DNA of 64,000 bases from Adiantum capillus-veneris (Eukaryota; Streptophyta; Polypodiopsida; Polypodiales; Pteridaceae), in assembly GCA_014529385.2 (NCBI GenBank), contig CM043967.1, positions 127,323,182 to 127,387,181 of the forward strand. Direction: 5' to 3'. This document shows positions 57,164 through 64,000 of this stretch, one piece after another. The position numbers were made by a program, and so were the translations under genes. Below the pieces are notes generated by a model. It did no database searches. It saw nothing but the letters and a program-made list of their open reading frames with translations, and was not told the DNA's origin. Numbering within the stretch: the first letter of the stretch is position 1; each line of letters opens with the position of its first letter.

Positions 57164-58048
57164 CTACACTTCTTTCTCAACACATGTAACTACTTGCTGT
57201 GCAAGTAAATCGGCATCTTCATTCTGTTTCCTAGGAATATGATATAGTTGCACTTCTTCAAATTGATTAAACAATCTATGAATGGCATGAACTTTTTTCC
57301 GTAAGCTTTCATTCTTGCATGCCCAAATGCCTAAAATCTGTTTAACAATGAGAAGTGCATCTCCCTTTACCATGAGGCGTTGTATCCCTTGGCCAATGCA
57401 CATCTTCAAACCATGAATTAGTGTGTCGTATTCTGCTTCATTGTTGCTAGCTGAACTTGGTAGATTGAACTTCTCTTTCATGACCACCTCTCCACTTGGG
57501 TTGAGCAACACTAGCCCTCCCCCTGCTTTTCCTGTGGCTCGACGAAAAGCTCCATGAAAGAACAAGGTAAAAGCATTAGGAATACTTTTTGGTGGTGGTA
57601 ATGGTAGGGTCTTTACTTCAGGCACCTTAATCTCCTTTTCATGCACCCTATAAGTGAGAATCCCTGCCAATTGTGCACACACACTATCTTCTACCTTGAA
57701 AGAGTATTGAAAATCTTGCAACTCCATAATCCACTTTGAGATCCTAGTACTAAGATTCATTTGAGATGACACCCAAGGGAACAAATTCTCTGCGGTGAGA
57801 ATTACAAAAGGTTTTGGGAGCAAGTAGGATCTAAACTTCCTTATCGCAAACATGAGAGAAAGCATCATGAGTTCTGCCTCCGTGTAGCCTCTCTCCAAAG
57901 CATTCATGACCCTACTAGAAAAGTAGATGGGTCGCATCCTGGTACTGTGGGGATCTTGTTGTAATAAAACTGCACCAATTTTTTCCTTCCCAACACTAGA
58001 GCTAACAAAGAATGTGTACTCCCAACATGGAGGCATGAGTGTTGGTAG
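57164..58048 (-). pseudogene. RNase H plus second (archaeal-type) RNase H of the Tat-like pol
   Basis: Residues 1-~120: classical gypsy RNase H remnant (IGAVLLQQD, IYFSSRVMNALERGYTEAELMML, KFRSYLL). Residues 154-285: second RNase H with GKAGGGLVLLNPSGEVV, NNEAEYDTLIHGL (E200), VKGDALLIVKQI (D226), YHIPRKQNEDADLLA (D276). This second domain marks the Tat lineage. The first catalytic Asp (FFDG in relatives) is His161, so activity is doubtful. A stop codon ends it and integrase follows in frame. Upstream coding (LPTL) stops at the insertion point 58050. Confidence 0.85.
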
Positions 58049-58049
58049 C

Positions 58050-58334
58050 TGTTAACCCTCACGGCACACGGACGCCCTATGATCTATAAACGTTGTATTA
58101 TTTAGAGTCAGGTACCGGGCTTGTCGGACCAATAGGGAAAGGTAGAGTGATCGCCGATGAGAGGCGCACTCTAACTGGGACATTCAAGGGATTAGTTGGC
58201 TAAGCATGGGCGCCCAAGTGTGAATGGGGTGAGCTCCTATAAAAGCCAACTAAACCTAATTTTTACTCATTCTCTCATTTGTGCAATAGAAGAGTGCTCT
58301 TGCTCCATCTCCATCTTCTTCTTCTTCACCTCCT

Positions 58335-58366
<32 letters not shown>

Positions 58367-58616
58367 GGAGAGTGTGTATGCGATCGAGCATTACGAAGGC
58401 ACGACGGCGGCGAAGCGGTTGAGCGCGGCACGACTGCAGCTTCTTCTTCATCGCGGCGAGGAATCCACCACGAAGGCGAGCGTAGAGCGGTGAGTGACAC
58501 ACCCTTTGTTTCCTTGAGCTTGCTAGTTTAGGCTTGTTGTGTGCTTGGAGCCGTTTGTGAGCGCACACGGTGTATTGGCAAGTCCCTTGCTTCGACAGTG
58601 CGGCAAGGAGCGCACA
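58050..58616 (+). repeat. 5' LTR of the Athila-like element
   Basis: Starts TGTTAACCCTCACGG where Tat-like coding ends and finishes GGAGCGCACA four bases before the primer site: 567 bp. Contains (GT)n/(GA)n at ~58334-58370. Confidence 0.85.
58238..58245 (+). promoter_or_regulatory. TATA box of the LTR
   Basis: TATAAAAG in GCTCCTATAAAAGCCAAC, followed ~30 bases on by the likely start of R. Confidence 0.75.
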
Positions 58617-58620
58617 TTTT

Positions 58621-58638
58621 TGGCGCCGCTGCCGGGGA
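58621..58638 (+). other. Primer binding site (Athila/Tat type)
   Basis: TGGCGCCGCTGCCGGGGA, the primer-site pattern common in plant Athila and Ogre elements (tRNA-Asp type in the literature as I recall it). Confidence 0.85.
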
Positions 58639-58734
58639 TATGCCCTACACCAAGCTCGGTTAGCACTTTACGCTTCCTTGTGGTGCAATTTCTATCATAG
58701 GAAACGCAGGGAAGGAGTGTGTGGAGATTTCTGT

Positions 58735-58982
58735 TTTTTGCGTTTTCTGCATTTGCTGTCAAGTTTCAATTTCTGCTATTGTCTGCGTTTTTTCAATTTA
58801 TGCATTTTCAAGTTCGGCGTTTTCAATTTCTGCAATTTTCTACATTTCTACGTTTTTTCAATTTTCTGCATTTCTGCATTTTCAATTTCTGCGTTTTCAA
58901 TTTTTGCGTTTTCAATTTCTGTATTTTCTGCATCAAAAAAATATATATATATTTATTTATTTATTTATTTATTTATTTATTT
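58735..58982 (+). repeat. Degenerate TTTCTGCATTTTCAA repeats and (TTTA)n in the leader
   Basis: Between ~58740 and 58935 the text TTTCTGC(A/G)TTTTCAA recurs about ten times at 13-20 bp spacing, followed by (AT)n and seven ATTT units (58945-58980). The overlapping F/C-rich frames are artefacts. It is a rapidly changing 5' leader. Confidence 0.8.
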
Positions 58983-59429
58983 TGGAAAAAAGCAAAAAAA
59001 TCCTTTAAAAAATAATAATTTAAAAAGCCCAAGCCCAGGCCCAGGCCTCAGTCCTCAGTTTTATGATATATACTAGACTCACTTTTATATATATACCCTA
59101 CTCCCTCAAGAGAGAATGAGAGCATGTGGGACAAGTCCTCCACTCTCCTCCTTTCTCTTCCCACTTGCACCCTTAGACTTTCTAGTTTGGGCCTAGTTCC
59201 CTACTGGAAATTGACAGTTTTAGGGATTCCGAGGACATAGAGTGACCAAACGGAGGGCTGTAAAGCATGGCACGACCCTCTGACCGATACGCTCGTTTCG
59301 AGCTATCACACGGCCCATTCCACGACACGCTCTAAAAAACCTAGCAAAAAAACAAACAAAAAACACGCTAAAAACTAGTCACAAGGCCTCCTAAAGCAGC
59401 TTTTTGACACCTTAGGGTATCAAAAGCAC

Positions 59430-62400
59430 ATGCACTTACGCTCTGGGCGGGTGCTAGAACACGAGCATATTGAGGGTGCCTCTGTTCATACGAACACCCA
59501 TTACCCATCCACGATAAGCTCTAGACCCTCAGCGGGGACGCAAGGTAGCACCACCCAAGACCCTAAAATAGCCGCTAGTGATTCCTCCTCCGACTCAGAA
59601 ATCATGGAAGCATACCCTACCCAAAACACTGAGAGAGAAGGCCATGCACCTCCCGAAGCTCCACAGCCTAGTACTAGTATGTTTAGCCGTTTCATGGAAA
59701 CATTAGGTAGAGCTACTCGCTTGGAACCTGATGCAAATGAAGCACACGAAGGGGGTGGGGAAGTGGACTCTCCTTTCACATCGCACGTGGACCCCACACC
59801 CCCAAAGAGTGTCCATGTGGATATCCTGCCAACTTCTTACCAAGAAGGCCCTGTTGAGCTGCCTCCTTCAGAAGTTCCCTCTAGAGTACCGTTGGTGACA
59901 AGTAAAACCACGGGGAGCAACATTGCTTCTACCTCACAAGAAACCATTAACACGTCGACTCTAGAAGGATTGTTCATTAATGATCATTGGACATACGACC
60001 TCCACACTGAGGTGTTGACGGATCTACACTCTGGCCACGCCTACCATGTAGGATGGATAGAGATTGTACAATCCACCTCTAGTGCCACGAGCATCGAAGA
60101 TCAACAGAAAATGATCTGTAATGTTATCCATGGCATTATTCAATCAGAAAGGCAAAACCGAGGGGTAAATATACTCTCAACTGGCCCCATGAGATTTTTG
60201 GATACGAGCAAGGCTCAACAGCCTACTCTATCACAAATGGAGACTCCTCTAATGAGCCCCATGGACCCATCTTACGTCATTTCACCTGGGGTCTCTATGC
60301 AATCTGAGCCTCCGAGCGAAAACTTTAGCTTCCCTAACTTGGCTCAACCCTCTATCAAGGAAAACACAGTGCTCACTCCAGGGATAAGCCTAACAGAGAA
60401 TGTACCGATGACATCTACGGTTAGCGCAGTGCCACTACCTAGTGTTGTAGTACCTAATATGGGGCCTCGACCGTATGTGCCTCTAGCCCCTTATGCACAC
60501 ATGGCCCCCACACCTCCAATTGTACCACTTGCTTATGCTCCTCGAGTGCCGCTCCCTAGCTCTTATCCGAGTGGACCTATGCCCGGTTATGTTCCATATC
60601 CTGCATCATCCACACATATGCCAAGACCAGTACCCGTCCCTCTCCCACATATGATTCCAAGAGTACCTCCACCGGCCCTGCCTCCTCACATAGGTGACTT
60701 GGCAGCGTTTGCTCAAACCATAGGTCGATCTATCGCGGAAAATATGCGTCACGCATCTGATAGAGAGCCTAGAAGTAAGGCAGTACAAATTGCCAAACTC
60801 ACGCAAAAATTCAATGGGGACGAAGATGCTAGGAAACACATTGAAGTGTTTGAACAAGTATGTGATTCCTTAGGGGAACGCAACGAACTACATAAGTGTA
60901 ATGCCTTAAGCTTGACATTAAGTGGGAAGGCTGGAGATTGGTATAGGACCCTAAGGGTGGACGACAAAACAATCTACCCTACCCTTCGAAGGTTGTTTCT
61001 AAAGGAGTACATACGAGAAGGTGTGCTTTGGGGTGTAGCATCTCAGCTACAGAAGGCCGAACGTAAGGAAGGAGAGTCAGTAAGGGACTTCATTAGTCGT
61101 CTAAAGCACTTAAACTCTCGTTGCCCTGTAAATGAGCGCTTCAACAATAACCAACTGCTTGATCAATTCATTCGAGGGTTGAGGAATGAAGGAATCTATA
61201 ATGGACTAGTGATTAGAGGTATCACAACCTGGGAAGATGTCACTGCCAATGCAATCCAATTAGAGGACAACTTGATGATAGCAGGCATGAGGGTGTCTAC
61301 TGACACGAGATCCACTAGCTCACAAGCCATTGAGTATGAACCCATGACTGCAAAGCCCATTGCCAATGAGCCAAAGGTATTTGAGACATTCTTGATAGAC
61401 CTCACCAAGGCAATCCAAGAGTCTCTTAAGGATAACCGACCCCCTCAAAATAGTCACATGTATCCAAGAAGGGAGCAACAATGGTGTTCCATTTGCTTAG
61501 GTCCACATAGCACTAGTGAGTGCCCTATGTTTAGAGTAAAATTTAATGGAACTTGCAACGCATGTGGTAGGTATGGTCACCAAGCTAAGGATTGTTTAAT
61601 GATCAAACGTATGATGGCAAATAGACCACCTGTAGCCTGGACGGATGCGCCTCGAGCTCTTGTATTGATGCCTACTCCACCTGTTGAGCAACTACCGCAA
61701 CACATGGTCCCTAGATCTCAAAATGTTGTACAAGCTACACCGCTACCACCTCCTGTGCTAGGACCGCAGCCCCCGCATCCAAGAGTCGCCCCTATGAACC
61801 AAGTGGGTTGCGAGCCATCAAATGCTTATCCAGATAGCTGTGAGGAGGAAATAGACACTAGTATTGCCTACGGACTTGATACATTGGAAGAATGTCCTAT
61901 ATACTACATGGAAGATTGTTGGGGACAAGTCAAGCCAGTTTATCAAGCTGCTGCTCTCGCATCCAGAGGTCAAAATATCAACACCCAGGCTAGGATGCTA
62001 CCTCTTCAATGCTACGAGTGTGGTGGACCACATCGAGTAGCGGAGTGCCCTATTAGGCTGCAAAAGAATGCTGCACAGATGCAAATGAATCAAGGGAGCA
62101 CGTCTGCAATGCCAATACTCACATGTAATCGTTGTGGCATAGATCACTTGATTGCCCAATGCCCCTATAACCCAAATGCACCTAAAATCACACCCCTAAA
62201 TTTGGTCGAAATTGCTAGTGTGACATCGCCAATACCACCCGTCGCACCCGCTTATGCGATTACACGGTCCATGCTTCAAGGGCCAGGACATATCCTCGAA
62301 GAGAGAGATACCGCGTCAGTTATCCAAGCAAAGAAAAAGAAGACACGAAGGAAGAAGTCGCAGAATACGGAAAATTCAAAGCCAAGTTCCAAAACAAACA

Positions 62401-62651
62401 TAGGAACAGGAGATGACCCCGTGTATATGAATGACCTCGAGGATGATTCAGATTCAGTCGAGACAATGGAGACTAGAACCAATACCACAAAGGGAAAGAC
62501 CGACAAAGAAAACCGTAACATGGAACCAAATGAAAACCGAATAAGAGAAAACCATAAAGAGCCTCTGAAAACACCACAAGTGTTTCCAAATCGCAGGGGC
62601 AAAAAGGGAAGAATCGTAAAAAGAAGATTGGGACGTACCCAAACCCAGTAG
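59430..62651 (+). CDS. Gag polyprotein, Athila-like, 1073 aa
   Basis: Structural protein that packages element RNA. Begins MHLRSGRVLEHEH; the first ~430 residues are Ser/Thr/Pro-rich, with a Pro-rich stretch at ~345-420. The capsid core spans ~450-640 (FNGDEDARKHIEVFEQVCDS, AGDWYRTLRV, FLKEYIREGVLWGVASQLQ, RDFISRLKHLNSRCP, LLDQFIRGLRNEGIYNGL). Four zinc knuckles follow at Cys 686, 709, 861 and 899; only the second is canonical CX2CX4HX4C, the others are CX2CX3HX4C. The tail is basic (AKKKKTRRKKSQ, ~968). It is unusually long for gypsy gag and has no stop. Pol follows in the -1 frame with a 94-nt overlap. Confidence 0.9.
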   Translation: MHLRSGRVLEHEHIEGASVHTNTHYPSTISSRPSAGTQGSTTQDPKIAASDSSSDSEIMEAYPTQNTEREGHAPPEAPQPSTSMFSRFMETLGRATRLEPDANEAHEGGGEVDSPFTSHVDPTPPKSVHVDILPTSYQEGPVELPPSEVPSRVPLVTSKTTGSNIASTSQETINTSTLEGLFINDHWTYDLHTEVLTDLHSGHAYHVGWIEIVQSTSSATSIEDQQKMICNVIHGIIQSERQNRGVNILSTGPMRFLDTSKAQQPTLSQMETPLMSPMDPSYVISPGVSMQSEPPSENFSFPNLAQPSIKENTVLTPGISLTENVPMTSTVSAVPLPSVVVPNMGPRPYVPLAPYAHMAPTPPIVPLAYAPRVPLPSSYPSGPMPGYVPYPASSTHMPRPVPVPLPHMIPRVPPPALPPHIGDLAAFAQTIGRSIAENMRHASDREPRSKAVQIAKLTQKFNGDEDARKHIEVFEQVCDSLGERNELHKCNALSLTLSGKAGDWYRTLRVDDKTIYPTLRRLFLKEYIREGVLWGVASQLQKAERKEGESVRDFISRLKHLNSRCPVNERFNNNQLLDQFIRGLRNEGIYNGLVIRGITTWEDVTANAIQLEDNLMIAGMRVSTDTRSTSSQAIEYEPMTAKPIANEPKVFETFLIDLTKAIQESLKDNRPPQNSHMYPRREQQWCSICLGPHSTSECPMFRVKFNGTCNACGRYGHQAKDCLMIKRMMANRPPVAWTDAPRALVLMPTPPVEQLPQHMVPRSQNVVQATPLPPPVLGPQPPHPRVAPMNQVGCEPSNAYPDSCEEEIDTSIAYGLDTLEECPIYYMEDCWGQVKPVYQAAALASRGQNINTQARMLPLQCYECGGPHRVAECPIRLQKNAAQMQMNQGSTSAMPILTCNRCGIDHLIAQCPYNPNAPKITPLNLVEIASVTSPIPPVAPAYAITRSMLQGPGHILEERDTASVIQAKKKKTRRKKSQNTENSKPSSKTNIGTGDDPVYMNDLEDDSDSVETMETRTNTTKGKTDKENRNMEPNENRIRENHKEPLKTPQVFPNRRGKKGRIVKRRLGRTQTQ

Positions 62652-64000
62652 ACGAGATTGAGCAGGTGAAACATCTAAGAGTTTTAGTGGAGGAGACTCA
62701 AAGGAAACTAGAACCAGAACCCATGCAGGTCAAAATTCATGATACAGTGTTTCCCACGCAAGTTCATCCACCCCACATGAACCATAGACCGTTAGCCATA
62801 TCTAGTATCATCCAAGAAGGGAGTGAGGACAGGACATCAGAAAGTGAGCATACACCCTTCTTGTTGGAAAGGATGTTTAACGAAGGAATACCTGATCCCA
62901 TTGAGGAATATGAGATTCCATCCTCACCAGTTCCTAGTCAAGGACCTACACCCTGCAAAACGCCAATGAATGTTGCCAAACTAGTGGACATCATGTCTTC
63001 TGAGGTCCGAACCACGATCATAGCAAAGCTGTATGGAGATCCTGAGTTATTCCTTGCACTTCGAGCATTCCTCAACGGAGAGCTACGAACGGGATTACCG
63101 CAGTTTGCGCAACCAAATAGGCCTGACTCGATTATGATTGATGAGGAAAATCATGTGCAATCACTTGACTTAGATGGACACGAGTCTGTGATCGAGGTAC
63201 CCATTAACGAATTAGGGCAGTATTTTGAAGGCGACGAGTCTAATGCGACCCTACCCATCACTACCAAGGGATTAACTATAAAGGGAATTCTTGATGGTGG
63301 TGCGGGAGTTAGCATCGTTACAAAAGATTGTTGGGAATCCATGGGAAAACCCCGCCTCAGTGTTACTAACATTGTGGTAAAGATGGCAAATGGTACCATA
63401 GCCAAACCTATGGGGATGCTCAAGGATCTTAAGATCAAAGTTCTAGGACACAAGGTACGACATATGTTCATTGTAATGGATTTCTCTAAACACCTTATGT
63501 CATATGAAATGATTTTAGGACGACCATTCATGAGGGAAGCACAAATGGTTCACGATTGGTCTAAAAATCATGTCTATTTGCAATTCCAAGACTCTGTCCT
63601 TAGAGTGGATTTGGTGACTGGTAAGGTACACCCCTTAGGGAGTAAAACCATTATTGATCATCGCTCTGACACCACAGTTCACTCGGCCCCACTACAATAT
63701 TGTTACACTTGTAAGAAGGATACAGACATTGGCCAAGATTCTCCTTATATGGATAGCCTACCTGGGATGACTGAGCCGGACAATGTGGATTGGGTACACC
63801 TAGCTGCAACCATAGATACCTGGGGAAATAGAGGAACCACTTGGGTCACACCAGAGGGGGAAGAGGTACCACAAATTGCACCTCTGAACATGATAAGTTC
63901 CATACATGCATCTTCTAAGGGCAAGGCAATTGTGGACCAATCTGACAGTGACACCGATAGCTCAATAGAAGACTTTGACCAACACGACTTGGACACTGAC
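62558..64000 (+). CDS. Pol polyprotein N-terminus (protease), open to window end
   Basis: The frame is open from 62558 (after TAA 62555-62557) to 64000, overlapping gag in the -1 phase. The first in-frame ATG is 62723. Segments: VDEIEQVKHLRVLVEETQRKL, LLERMFNEGIPDPIEEYEIP, AFLNGELRTGLPQFAQ, protease NATLPITTKGLTIKGIL followed at 63293 by DGGAGVSIV, then MANGTIAKPMGMLKDLKIKVLG and YEMILGRPFMREAQM (the ILGRPF flap-end motif). The active-site triplet is DGG. Either -1 frameshifting, internal initiation or splicing would be needed for expression. RT and integrase lie beyond the window. Confidence 0.85.

Larger units (their letters stand above)
52964..58049 (-). mobile_element. Tat-like gypsy element (dual RNase H), minus strand, 3' half
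   Basis: On the minus strand: RNase H plus a second RNase H (58048-57164), integrase (57157-55694), polypurine tract (55669-55681) and a long 3' LTR ending near 52964. It inserted into the integrase of the plus-strand gypsy and is cut at 58050 by an Athila-like element; gag, protease and RT should lie to the right beyond it. Confidence 0.8.
58050..64000 (+). mobile_element. Athila-like gypsy element, 5' part, apparently young
   Basis: Complete 5' LTR (58050-58616), TGGCGCC-type primer site, leader, uninterrupted 1073-residue gag and an open pol frame to the window end. It is inserted in the Tat-like element; GTAGC (58045-58049) would be the left target duplication. The right end is outside the window. 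Confidence 0.88.

Noticed and set aside
58570-59076. Phe/Cys-rich ORFs in three frames
   Set aside because: Produced by the degenerate TTTCTGC repeats of the retroelement leader; all three frames look alike.

Overview
This is nuclear DNA of a land plant, made almost entirely of nested transposable elements, many GA/CT microsatellites and unique AT-rich spacer. No intact single-copy host gene, tRNA or rRNA was found. The only host-gene-like piece is a broken pentatricopeptide-repeat (PPR) fragment at 45594-45875. Its wording (KAQKVLENL..RNVITWNALTAGYTQQG) resembles the large PPR families of ferns and lycophytes. With the microsatellite-rich, retroelement-packed context this suggests a large fern-type genome, but the species cannot be fixed from sequence alone.

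Layout. 1-2145: right end of a CACTA (En/Spm) transposon with a TNPA-like split gene, subterminal GTCGCTA repeats and the terminal CTCTTGTAGTG. 2350-12333: two copies of an LTR-like repeat, the right one split by a 5.5-kb element (6485-11954). That element has 142/144-bp LTRs, a tRNA-Met primer site and no recognisable coding; its interior is packed with short near-perfect hairpins, at least ten of them with the same AAG loop. I regard it as the most unusual object here. 12345-13012: Ty1/copia remnant. 13013-15705: minus-strand chromovirus-like gypsy fragment. 16870-18640: decayed Athila-like gag/protease. 19563-23920: minus-strand gypsy wreck with a solo LTR (23923-24510) next to it.

27524-34215: minus-strand gypsy element of the same chromovirus-like family. 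Its gag-protease is fused in frame to the integrase C-terminus, and its 5' LTR is interrupted by a 1339-bp TTAA-flanked inverted-repeat element. 34500-43275: a plus-strand relative, 5' truncated, carrying a MITE in RNase H, a 4.2-kb LTR element in integrase and a related third element in its 3' LTR. 47091-52963: another plus-strand gypsy, interrupted by a minus-strand Tat-like element with dual RNase H and D,D35E integrase (52964-58049). That in turn is interrupted by a fresh-looking Athila-like element (58050 to the window end) with a complete 1073-residue gag and an open pol frame in -1 phase.

Coordinates of long-terminal repeats and nesting junctions were read by eye and may be off by a few bases. 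Family names follow recognised motifs, not database searches.
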